Part shown: positions 30,114 to 40,430 of the stretch, in pieces
How the letters are laid out: every line of letters starts with the position of its first letter
How positions within the stretch are numbered: the first letter of the stretch is position 1
Source of the DNA: Anodontia alba
Lineage: Eukaryota > Mollusca > Bivalvia > Lucinida > Lucinidae
Assembly (NCBI GenBank): GCA_964016985.1
Contig: OZ024827.1
Coordinates: 76,586,335-76,650,334, forward strand
Length of the DNA: 64,000 nt
Direction of reading: 5' to 3'
The notes under the pieces: generated by a model
Told to the model about the DNA's origin: nothing
What the model saw: only the letters and a program-made list of their open reading frames with translations
Databases searched by the model: none
Made by a program: the position numbers and the translations under genes

Positions 30114-30726
30114 CTGAAATTGAGCGACAGGAAAACAAAATTGCCACAACGTTTTCAAAGCGTACCATCGGGCGTGTGCGCCCAGCGAAGATTCAAATCA
30201 GCCTGTGCATTCCATGCGAAAAGGGTATTTCCGCCCCCCCCCCCCCTCCCCGCAGCGATGTCGCTGCAACATTATTTTTAAGTGTAGAAAAAATGTTTCA
30301 GCGACGAAGCTGTCATCGCCGCAGTGTTGTGTGCTAGATATGAATTGCGCACATGTTAATACCCAGTAAGCATTCTTTATAAATCTATAGCGAGCCGTTA
30401 TCGACCATAATACCCCACCACTATCGTGTGGTTGGGTATTAAAATGAACTCATATCATATGTAAAGCCGTGTGACCTATATTCCATGGTCCAGCGATTTT
30501 ACCTTATATCTTGAAGACGATTTGGTTTAAACATATTTTATTCTGATTTTCATTTGACATGCAACAGACATTATACATAAGAAAACATAAATGATTGGAA
30601 TGAGACATATGCTTAATATATGATTTGGACTTTGGATAGATTCTATGAAAATGACGTATTTTATGAAGAAACTCTACGTAGACAGGTTAACACTTCCACT
30701 GCCACAGACGATAACAAGAGGCTTTT
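30114..30726. other. Intergenic/intronic stretch upstream of the lectin exon
   Basis: No gene. Contains half an FB-E core (CGCCCAGCGAAGATTCAAAT, about 30,178-30,215), a C run (30,234-30,246) and a weak inverted pair ACCCCACCACTATCGTGTGG (about 30,413-30,440). Confidence 0.5.
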
Positions 30727-30804
30727 GCAAACATCATAGATCCTGATGAGACGGCTCATAATGAGCTAATAATGAGCCGTCTCATCAAGATCTACGCTGT
30801 CTGA
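30727..30804. repeat. FB-B hairpin, copy 10 (GAGACGGCTC subtype)
   Basis: GCAAACATCATAGATCCTGA, TGAGACGGCTCATAATGAGC, TAATAATGAGCCGTCTCATC, AAGATCTACGCTGTCTG. The tip shows a duplicated TAATGAGC. Confidence 0.75.
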
Positions 30805-31053
30805 CATTCAGTCTTTCAACTTTACATATAAACTTCTTTCCAAGTGATAGTTTGTTAAAAAAAAAAAAAAAAAATGTCGTCTGAAATTTTGCACCGAAAG
30901 AGATAACCTGCTGTTATGACTGACCACCAGGAACCTGATAAGGGAATGACACACAAATGATAAGCGCAGATCTTACAACAAATCTACATGTAGTATGTAT
31001 TGTGTTCTCCTTGATGCCGAAGTGAAAGGCAACGTTTAAGCAGCAATATTTTT

Positions 31054-31332
31054 CATCACGAAAACATGCCTATATAAATTTGACCCCATTAAACTCCACT
31101 TTTATGCAGTAAAACTGGGGTTTACAGGGGTATACATTATTTTTCTTATTTTGCTAAATAACATAAATTGTAGGTACTCGTTAGAACCACCTCATCAAGG
31201 CGGTTCTAACGAGTACCCACAATCTATATTTTGAGCAGAAATATGAAAAATATCAGAATTTTTTTATCTGAAAATTTTCATTTTTTGGTGGTAAAATTTT
31301 CAATATATTTGAATAGGCGTGTTTTCGTAATG
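31054..31332. mobile_element. FB-A MITE, copy 13 (inverted)
   Basis: CATCACGAAAACATGCCTAT to GAATAGGCGTGTTTTCGTAA. The core is mildly diverged (GAACCACCTCATCAAGGCGG). Confidence 0.88.
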
Positions 31333-31487
31333 ATAATAGGAAGCCTGAAAGGCAATAAAACATGACAAAGACTAACTTAAATGGTTACCGTAACAACAAA
31401 TGAGTATTGAATTGTAAAAAAAATATGGTGAACTGGTCGTTAGTTTTGATGAAAGTATATATTCCTTAGCATGCTTGGTAAAGATTT

Positions 31488-31580
31488 CAACAGACGATCT
31501 CTTCTTAATATTGATTTTTTTATTCTTTTCATGCAAGTGGGAAACTAAGAAAAATGTCAACAAATATTCTTCTGCTAAAT
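31488..31580. repeat. FB-C fragment
   Basis: CAACAGACGATCTCTTCTTA to AATATTCTTCTGCTAAATTA; shortened, arms poorly paired. Confidence 0.5.
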
Positions 31581-32133
31581 TAGCCTAAAGAATGGTAATA
31601 CGGAAGCGTATATATGCCACCACTTGTTACATAAATTTATTAGAAAAATATGTTTTTCTCATGAAAATGCCAGAAATAAGTTATTTGATTGCGATAATAT
31701 GGACAATTATAATACATACGAGTATTGCGTTTTGATAATAATTTTGATGGTTAGGTTTTAATTTTATTATATACAAAGTAATGAAATATAGAGAATTATT
31801 AATGAAATAAAATGCATATGTCGAAAAAGTTATATTTTCACTAGTGAAAATATAAAACTTATATTTTCACTCCTCTGAGCAGTGAAAAATATAAGATCTG
31901 GAACTACTTTTTTTCTTATTTTTAATGTTTTCATTACACAGGATGAAAGTTTTTATGGTATTCACTGAAAAAGAGTAAATTTTCTTTTTATTTTATTGTT
32001 TACAGGTCAATGCGCGTTTCTGACGTCATATCTAACGTCACCAAACAAAACATGAACGTCGACGTCGACTTCCCCTTGCAAATGTAAGATTTGCATCTCT
32101 TCTATCGAAAGTGATGTATATAATAAAAAGAAA

Positions 32134-32282
32134 ATTCAAATGTTTGGAGTGAATATGACTTATTTCATCTCGTGAAGTGAAAAAAAATGTATATTTCATT
32201 CGTGCCTTCGGCACTCATGAAATATACTTTTTTTCACTTCACTAGATGAAATAAAAGTCATATTCACTCCAAACATTTGAAT
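32134..32282. repeat. Long near-perfect hairpin
   Basis: ATTCAAATGTTTGGAGTGAA, TATGACTTATTTCATCTCGT, GAAGTGAAAAAAA pairs with its complement across a CGTGCCTTCGGCACT tip. Arms of about 70 bp with only a few mismatches. Sits inside the left arm of the 6.3-kb cluster. A smaller hairpin (ATATTTTCACTAGTGAAAAT) lies at about 31,832. Confidence 0.85.
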
Positions 32283-32442
32283 ATCCTCTATTTATTTTTA
32301 AATCAAATAAAAGAACAAGCATGACAAAAATCTTCCTGAACTGGCAAATAATTATCTGATGTGGGTAGAAAATTATATCCATGTTATCAAAAACATATAT
32401 AGCTTGTAGCGATATTTTTTGCTTTTAATTTTAAATTACTGG

Positions 32443-33322
32443 CTTTGCTAAGACATTTTGCATCATGACAGATCATTTTCAGTCTTAGGGTACAATGCCC
32501 GTAACATTTCTTACAAAAAATATAAAATATCTGGCTTGATAAAGAAAAGATGTTCATTAGATAGTTGACTATATCGTGTTGATAGAATTATATTTGACAA
32601 CTCGAGATGTTTTATTTTATGACAATATTAATGCTTTTTGTCAGATAAATAAGTATCGAGCCTGATTGATTAGAAGCAGTGTTAATATATTTTTTATCTT
32701 GTGGCGCAGTTTTTGTCTGTTGCTATTATAATATGCATCGAATTACTTATTTAAGGGGCTTTGCATATATAATTCATTACTTGTTACTAATTTTCTCACT
32801 TCGACAAATAAATATCGTATCATTGTGAACGGAGAAATAAGCATGCAGAATGTTTTTTCCGTTTATCTGTCGAAGTGAGAAAATTAGTAACAAGTTTGAA
32901 TTATATATGCAAAGTAATTCGATGTATATTATAATAGCAACAGACAAAAACAGCGCTACAAGATAAAAAATATTTTTTTCTGCGTATTCAACAAAAAAGT
33001 TCCCGCAATGAGTTTTATTTAATTCTTAATCTGCGAATTTTTTTCCATTTGTGCATAAACATTTTAAAATACTCATTAGATATATAAACATTTACGAAAA
33101 TATCAAGACATCACGACAAATGTCATGATTTTTAAGCGCGATGTCAGATAATTTATGATCATTTTCAACAAAACATTTTGCATCGAAATACATGCGCGAA
33201 AAACTGACTTTTTTTCTAGCAAATTTATGTAGCAAGTAGTGGCGCATATACGCTTCCGTACCCTAAGACTGAAAATGGTTTGTCATGATGCAAAATGTCT
33301 TTGCAAAGCCAGTAACTTAACA
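32443..33322. repeat. Foldback pair enclosing a second foldback
   Basis: Outer arms: TACTGGCTTTGCTAAGACAT, TTTGCATCATGACAGATCAT, TTTCAGTCTTAGGGTAC (32,436-32,493) pair with GTACCCTAAGACTGAAAATG, ACAAACCATT-type complement and GCAAAGCCAGTA (33,256-33,318). Inner arms: 32,680-32,815 pairs with 32,862-32,990 (TTTTTGTCTGTTGCTATTAT, GTTACTAATTTTCTCACTTC and complements); the left inner arm has a 12-14-nt insertion (TATTTAAGGGGC). Two concentric palindromes imply insertion of one foldback into another. Confidence 0.75.
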
Positions 33323-33422
33323 TTAAAGACAACAAGTAATATCTGTAAAAACAGATACACGACGTAGGAACGAAAGTATATTTACATACTTATAACAATG
33401 AAAAAAGGGAACGGGACAGATT

Positions 33423-33456
<34 letters not shown>

Positions 33457-33459
<3 letters not shown>

Positions 33460-33510
33460 ACAACCTTCCGCGTGGTAGGCAAACACTCACCCGACTGAGC
33501 TATGGGGCTG
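33457..33510 (-). mobile_element. tRNA 5'-half joined to a T tract (SINE head fragment)
   Basis: On the minus strand the sequence reads CCCCATAGCTCAGTCGGGTG (A box), AGTGTTTGCCTACCACGCGG, AAGGTTGTGGA, then about 30 T (33,427-33,456 on plus as A). It stops just where the T-arm should begin, so it is a half tRNA, not a gene. Possibly a retroposed tRNA fragment or truncated SINE. Confidence 0.55.
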
Positions 33511-33903
33511 TTTCGGTGCCGCCCGAAAACTAATTATATATTGCTAAGTAGGTACATTTTTCTACAGCTAAAAATAAACATAACTCAATAATGTGCGTAT
33601 GGAAGGACAAAGAGTACAGTATCGTTCGAAAAGAATTATAAGTATCCTGTTTTTATTTTTTAGTATTTTCCTGTTTAGGTTTGTCCTAACCTCGCAGTTT
33701 TACCGTGATCTTGAAAACACTTTTCAAAGCATAATGTACAATGACTAAGATGGCGTGCCCTTTTACGGTAATAACAGATAAGGTCGTTATGCAGATTCTT
33801 TTCGATTGTATGGCATATTCCTGATTTCATTCAGCTGCTCAAGACGATGAGCTGAAACGACTACGTCGAAAAACTATCGCTACAAGCTATATCACGGCTA
33901 GTA

Positions 33904-34378
33904 ATCTCGTCACTCATGGCCAATTGTTATGCAAAGAAATAAATGACGCGGATATCCGGACATGAGTAGGCGTGCTAAAAAGGTGGGTATTTCAGGTGGG
34001 TTGTCGACAATCTGGGGCTTTTATCGTCTAGGAGGGCGTTATTTCAAAAATCGGAGAATGCTATACTGCGCGGAATTCAATTCCCTACAACCCAGCACCA
34101 AAATGTACGTCAAAATATAGCTACGGTTCCAGGAATTTGTTTCATTCTGGCGACAATCGCTCCAAATTTGGTGCCATTTTAGAAAATTTACCCATTAAAA
34201 TTAATGTTTTTCAGCCATATCTGCATCTTGCGTAACGACTTGAATTGGACAGACGCCGTCATTTGGCATACGTATTACAATCATAACAATGCAAACCATC
34301 AATGCAACCAACAAAAACGGAAAAATGCTAAAATTATAGGACAGAATGAGCAACGCGTGCGGTTATGAGTGACGAGAT
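33904..34378. mobile_element. 0.48-kb MITE, copy a (ATCTCGTCACTCAT ends)
   Basis: Terminal inverted repeats ATCTCGTCACTCATGGC and ATAACCGCACGCG...(T)GAGTGACGAGAT. The interior is shared with copy b at 37.1 kb in reverse: CGGATATCCGGACATGAGTA, GTCGACAATCTGGGGCTTTT, GCCATATCTGCATCTTGCGT. No coding frame retained. Confidence 0.75.
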
Positions 34379-35207
34379 GTTTTGTGAGTGACGAGAGCAG
34401 TGATATTGGAAATAGGTGTATGTTCGTAAAACAAATGCTTTTTTCAAAAATATTTTAAAAAGTAAGTACTTATCTTGGCATTTCATGCCTCTACATGTGC
34501 GGATCCAGGAAAATTTCTGAGGGAGTTCGATTTAATCATATTACCGTAGATACTCTACAGACATGCCTGAGCAAACAGTGTAGACCCAGATAAGACGCCG
34601 CAGGACACTGTTTGCCACTCATCCAGCACTTTTACAAACATTTACAGGTAGTAAAATTTGTTGACTTTTTGAAGGGAAGTAGAAGGAAATGTGTCCAAAA
34701 TCTATCAGATTTATCCAAAATTTCCAATGTAAATGAAATTTCGAGTCAAAGGGAGATTCAACCGAGCCCTCCGACCCCTTTTGAATCTCTACTGCCCTCT
34801 ATCTACAGGTAATGCCCTCAGCTATAGTTTGGCTCTTCTGTTTAACATAACGCCCACGAATGCTTTAAAATCAAATTAGTATGCAATTGGGTTAGGGGAA
34901 ATACCCTTAAAAATTAAGCAAAGAGGACATGCTACCTTAATATTTTTTATTCATTCCAACTGAAAGCTGAGCTGAATCTTCCGTTCTGAGGGGTTACGCT
35001 TTTGCTTATTTTAAAATTTCTTCCCCTACACAAACGTAGTGTATACGACGTACCCCATTTATAAGGAAACAAGAAGATGAGCAGTGCACCAATCAATGTT
35101 TAGGCAAATCATACACGCCGCTGAAGGGACTGTGCACGTGCGCCCATTCAACGTTACGTCACATCTGACGTCACGAAACTATGCAAACAAATTGTTGAAC
35201 ATGTAAG

Positions 35208-35257
<50 letters not shown>

Positions 35258-36575
35258 GGAAAGGACAATGTGATGCCCCTGAGTTCATTGTAATTGAGCT
35301 TATCTTGCTCTGTCTTTTATTGTCTTGTCTTATATGCATTGTTTGATGTTGTCTTTTATCTGTTTCCATGTGTCCATGAAAGGTCTTGTGTGTTATTTCC
35401 TGAATTTTTATCTTACTTTTTCTCCTCAGATTCTCCTTGCAATTTTTTGCCCAATTGAGCTGATAAGATCAGGTGCAGATGTATAGGGCGAAAACTCCCA
35501 ACTCTCTCTCTCTCTCCGACGCCAACGGGATCCGTTCCAAAAACAATATGCCCCACCCCTCCTTTCGGTAGAGGTGGGGCGGGGGGAAGGTGGGAGCGGG
35601 GGGGGGGGGCGGGGGGGCGGGGGGGTGGTGAGGCGTGGGGGGGGGGGACATAATGACCACGAGTGTAAGGTTATGTTTATCATATAACCATTTTAGATTG
35701 GATATTATTGCCTGTAAAGTTGACAATTGTTCAACAGAAAATATATAGTTTTCATGGAAGTCGTCATGACGTTATTTGTTCCCACCAAAGTGTTATGTAA
35801 CGTTTGGTCATACGATTTTTATGACTTAACGTTATCCACTGTTTAAGCGCCTTCATCATACGATAAGGTAAATTTTAGAATGTCGTCTGCTACCTCGAGG
35901 GGTTCGGGAGGGGGGGTGGTCTGTGGAGGCCCCCCCCCCGCCCCCACACCCTCACAGTCTGCTTCAAATCTGCTTTCGCCGTTAGGAATTAACGTAAAAG
36001 CTTTACAATTTGTACCTGATACCCTCTCTTATCTAGATCTATGGATGATAGCTTAAATACGTGAAATGTCAAAACACCACTTGATCGAAAAGGAATGAAC
36101 AACGTAAGCTGATTAAACATTGGGCTACTCTCTGCCGAGTAAATGTTTTGAAATCTTTTTACAAGATGTATGTTCTATTATTGTTTTTTTTTTTACCTTC
36201 CTTCAATACAATTGATACCTGTTGCGTGGGAGAATACACGGTTTGACATTGCATTCAGCAATCTTTCAGTCCAGCCAATGTTCTCTTTCATGTTATGTGA
36301 CAAGTGTTTGGCTTGGAGTTTAGACTATTACTCAGTCGCTTTATCCTGACACTTGGTGACTGACCAGTATTAGCTCTACTATGTTGATTGTCAACCAAAC
36401 GAATAGCTAGTAGGCTTAAAATTTTTCGATTTTAGGGTCGTTAGTATTATTCAGCGAAGAATCAAACTAACTACACACAAATCGGAATCTCTACACAATA
36501 CTGTCAAATTTAGATTGATAACAGAAAGGTACATGTGATAGCAGTAAGCATACATTCCTTTATGACTCTCTGAGC
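34379..36575. other. Gene-free centre of the nested cluster
   Basis: No gene seen. Contains a shortened FB-B hairpin (34,571-34,614, internal deletion), a (CT)n tract (35,210-35,254), a shorter CT run (35,500-35,516), a G-run block (35,578-35,648, many runs of five or more G, quadruplex-prone) and a second G/C-run block (35,900-35,950). Proline-rich minus-strand frames across the G block are low complexity. Confidence 0.6.
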
Positions 36576-36579
36576 AAAT

Positions 36580-36758
36580 TCAACAAAAGAATAAATGACG
36601 ATATATTATTTGTATTCTCTTTTACAGAAAATAAGCTTTGCGGGTTAATGTAAATAGTCTCCTTCGGCATGAACTATCAAAGCTATTTTTCTGGAAAAAA
36701 AAAAAGAAAAAAAAAGACTCGTTCAAAATGTTGTCTGTTGAATTTTGTACCCAGCATG
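36580..36758. repeat. FB-C foldback repeat, degenerate
   Basis: ATTCAACAAAAGAATAAATG to CAAAATGTTGTCTGTTGAAT. The core AGAAAATAAGCTTTGCGGGT, AGTCTCCTTCGGCATGAACT and AAAGCTATTTTTCTGG is still self-complementary in parts. Confidence 0.6.
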
Positions 36759-37141
36759 CTTCGCGTTAAAGCATAAACAAAAGTTTTAGAGGCATAACTG
36801 ACAGAAAATACATGTTGCGTCCATATTTAAAGCAGATATTTGTATTGTGCATTTTTTTCTTCCTTGATATCTATATGTAGTATTAGTATGCTAAATTTCA
36901 TGGATGTATGAAATGAAGATACTCTCAAAATATTTGTTTGTTTTTTTGTTGTTTTTTTTGGTTTTTGTTTTTCTGTTCATGCGATCAGATTTCATTCGGA
37001 ACTTTTATACTGGGACTTAAAATGTGTATCTAATAACAGATGGAATTGTACTAAGATCCTTTACAGATATTTCCAACAAGCACTGACTCGGAATCCCATT
37101 TTTTGTTTTCATTTTGTCAACTCTCGTCACTCATATCCTAG

Positions 37142-37619
37142 TCTCGTCACTCATAACCGCACGCGCTGCTCATTTTGTCCTATAATTTTAGCATTTTTCT
37201 GTTTTTGTTGGTTGCATAGATGGTTTGCATTGTTATGATTGTAATATGTATACCAAATGACGGCGTCTGTCCAATTCAAGTCGTTACGCAAGATGCAGAT
37301 ATGGCTGGAAACATTAATTTTAACGGATAAATCATCCAAAATGGCACTCAGTAAATTCGGAGCGACAGTCGCCAGAATGAAACAAATTCCAGGAACCGTA
37401 GCTATAGTTTGACGTAAATTTTGGTGCTGGGTTGTAAAGAATTTAATTCCGTGCAGTATAGCATTCTCCGAGTTTTAAAATAACGCCCTCCTAGACGACA
37501 AAAGGTCCAGATTGTCGACAACCCACCTGAAATACCCACCTTTTTAGCTCGCGCTACTCATGTCCGGATATTCGCGTCACTTATTTCTTTGCATAACAAT
37601 TTGCCATGAGTGACGAGAT
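37142..37619. mobile_element. 0.48-kb MITE, copy b (inverted relative to copy a)
   Basis: TCTCGTCACTCATAACCGCA to TTGCCATGAGTGACGAGA. Line-by-line the reverse complement of 33.90-34.38 kb, with moderate divergence (TATGCAAACCAT versus AGATGGTTTGCA). A partial third end (CTCTCGTCACTCATATCCTA) precedes it at 37,120. Confidence 0.75.
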
Positions 37620-38037
37620 TACTGTCCGTGTATATATTTTTGATAACATGGATATAATTTTCTATCCAAATCAGATAATTAAATGCCAGTTCAGGAAATT
37701 TTTTGTCATGCTTGTTCTTTTATTTGTTTTTAAAAATATAATCAAAGCCTAACCTTAAAATTATTATTTAAACGCAATATGTATTATAACTGTTAGTATT
37801 ATCGCATGCAAACAACTTATTTCTGGCATTTTCATGAGAAAAACATATTTTCTTAGTAAATTTATAAAGCAAGTGGTGGCGTATATACGCTTCCGTAAAA
37901 ATAGCATTGTGGGATGTGATCAAACTTTGTAACAGATATTTTCATTGACTTGACGAAATTTCCGGCGGTTCGATCCTTGGTCAACTCGCGGCTTAGATTT
38001 TCGCACCTTAGCTACACCCATGTTTGCCGGTGTAACA

Positions 38038-40390
38038 GTTTATCTTGCCCCCTCCCCGGGCAGCTTGTCCTCCGGGGGGCAAGATAACCCGGGATATCTT
38101 GCCCCCCCACCCCCGCCCTGGGCAGCTATAACGCGGGGTATCTTGCCCCACCCCCGCCCTGGGCAGCTTGCCCCCACTCCAGAAAACCTGGCAAACTCAA
38201 TTCAAAATGATATTTTTTTTATATAACAAATTTATATCACACAATTATCACAACAGTAGTAATGTATGTTTTTTCATTATTTTATCTCTTTATGGGAGGA
38301 GGTTGGGGCTAAGATACTGTAGCCTAAGCATTTTCCTCCCAAACTCAGAAGTCCTTGCAGATACAGTTCAGAAAGATATTTTATCACTTTTAATAGAATT
38401 TCCCATTGAACAAGTCATTAGAGAATTTCCAGTATTTGATTTTACCTCTCTTTCTTCGTACAGTAAGGGGCGGGGTAAGATAGCCTGGCCTGGGCAGCTT
38501 GCCCCCCCCACCCCCCCCCCCCCACGTCGTGAATGAAGATACCCTGGAATGGCCAGCTTGCCCCGCGCCCATGGAAACTTGGCAAACTCAGCTCAGAAAA
38601 GCTATTTAATCATTTACAACTTTGAATTATAATGCACAGACATTAGAATGGTAGTAGTACCTGCTTTCACCTATTTTTTTCATTTTATGGGAAGGGATTG
38701 AGGCCAAAATACTGTGGCTCAAGAAGTTTGCTCCCAAGCTCAGAAAATCATGTAAACAAAATTAAAGTTCGGATTGTTATTATTATCTTTTTAAAACAAT
38801 TACCCATTTAACAGGTCATTTGAATATTTCTTTTACTTTTTATTATCTATCCTTCTTCAGATAGGCTGGGGTGGAGGGTAAGACACCCCGGCCTGGGCAG
38901 CTTGCCCCCCGGGGGTGAAGATACCCTGGCCTGTGTAGCTTGCCTCCACCTCTGGAAACTTGGCAAACCGATCAGAAAAGCTATTTCATCATTTTCAACT
39001 TAAAATTCTAATGCACAGACATTTGAATGGTAGTAGTACCTGCTTTTACCTATTTTTTTAACTTTAAGGGAAAAGACTGGGGCCAAAACACTGTGGCCCA
39101 AGAAGTTTGCTCCCAACTCAGAAAATCTTGTAAACCAAATTTAGGTTCAGAATATTATTTTTATCTTTTTTAAAACAATTTCCCATTGAACAGGTCATTT
39201 GAATATTTCTATTACTTAATATTATTTATCTTTCTTCAGACAGGCTGGAGTGGGGTGGGGGTGGGGTAATAAGTATCCTGGCCAGGGCAGCTTGCCCACC
39301 CCTCCCCCCCCCCCCGTCCACCCCTGGAAACTTGGCAAACTCAGATCAGACAAACTATTTAATCATTTACAACTTAAATTTCTAATACATGTACACAGAC
39401 ATTTGAATGGTAGTAGTACCTGCTTTTACCTACTTTTTAACTTTACGGGAAGCAGATTGGGGCAAAAATACGGTGGCCAAAGAAATTTGCTCCCAAGCTC
39501 AGAATATCTTGTAAACAAATTTATTGTTCAGAATATTATTTTAATCTTTTTTAAAACAAATTTCCATTGAATAGGTCATTTGAATATTTCTATATTATTT
39601 CTTTTTCTCCTGACAGGCTGGGTGGGGGTAAGATACCCTGGCCTGGGCAGCTTGCCCCTCGGGGCTGAAGATACCCTGGCCTGGGCAGCTTGCCCTTACC
39701 CCTGGAAACTTGCACACTCAGAAAAGCAATTCAATCATTTTCAACTTAGAATTCTAGTGCACATACATTAGAATGGGTAGTAGTACCTTTTTTTACCTAT
39801 TTTTTCCCTTTACAGGAAGGGGATTCGGGCCAAAATACTGTGGCACCAAGCGGTTCGCATGATAGCCTCATAAATTTTTTTAAAAGTTTCAGAATATTAT
39901 TTTTATCTTAATTATTTGAATTACACACTTACGTAACAGGACATTTGAATTATTCCAATATTTATATTACTATTTCCTGTCTTTCTTCAGACAGGAAGGA
40001 AAATACTGTGCCCAAAAAGTTTGCTCCCAATCTCAGAAAATCTTGTAAACAAAATTTAAGTTCAGAATGTTATTTATCTTTTTTTAAATAATTTCCCATT
40101 TAACAGGTCATTTTAATTTTTCTATTATTTAATATTATCTATCTTTCTTTAGACAGGCTGGAGTGGGGGTAAGATAACCTGGCCTGGGCAGCTTGCCTTT
40201 CCCCCCCGGGGAAGAAGATACCCTGGCCTGGGCAGCTTGTCTCACCAACCCTGAAAACTTGGCAAACTCCGATCAGACAAGCTATTTAATCATTTAAAAC
40301 TTAAAATTCTAATGCACAGACATTAGAATGGTAGAAGTACCTGCTTTTACCTATTTTTTAAATGTTTCTGTTATAAGGATTTTTATTTAA
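38038..40390 (+). repeat. Tandem array G1, about 370-bp units, forward orientation
   Basis: Six or so units, each with a G/C-rich block (GGGGGTAAGATACCCTGGCC, TGGGCAGCTTGCCCC, GGGGTGAAGATACCCTGGCC) and an A/T-rich block (GGAAACTTGGCAAACTCAGA, GACATTTGAATGGTAGTAGT, TTTCCCATTGAACAGGTCAT, TCTTTCTTCAGACAGGCTGG). Unit starts are near 38,865; 39,240; 39,610; 39,985 (G block lost) and 40,150. The G/C block is itself palindromic around CTGGGCAGCTTGCCC. Open frames here shift between units and are not proteins. Confidence 0.85.
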
Positions 40391-40430
40391 AAAAAGAAAA
40401 AAACTTACTTAATTGAGTTGTGTTGGATTT

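Larger units (their letters stand above)
31599..37897. mobile_element. 6.3-kb nested inverted-repeat element cluster
   Basis: The outer ends are TACGGAAGCGTATATATGCC (31,599) and, inverted, GGCGTATATACGCTTCCGTA (ending 37,897). Homology continues inwards for about 170 bp (AAATATGTTTTTCTCATGAA, ATGCCAGAAATAAGTT). It then resumes at 32,296-32,410 versus 37,640-37,735 (AAAAGAACAAGCATGACAAA, ATTATATCCATGTTATCAAA); the left arm is interrupted at about 31,775-32,290 by a hairpin insert. A third copy of the terminus lies at 33,212-33,260. Between the arms are two 0.48-kb MITEs in opposite orientation, foldbacks at 32.1, 32.4-33.3 and 32.7-33.0 kb, a tRNA half and microsatellites. No transposase recognised. 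Confidence 0.7.

Noticed and set aside
35426..35726. Proline-rich minus-strand frames
   Set aside because: Caused by long G runs; no start or splice context.
37940..37990. B-box-like GGCGGTTCGATCC, possible tRNA or SINE
   Set aside because: No A box at the right distance and no second copy; left unannotated.
38168..38536. 122-codon plus-strand frame, and other frames at 39,250, 40,420 and 42,376
   Set aside because: They lie in tandem arrays G1/G2 and change frame between units.
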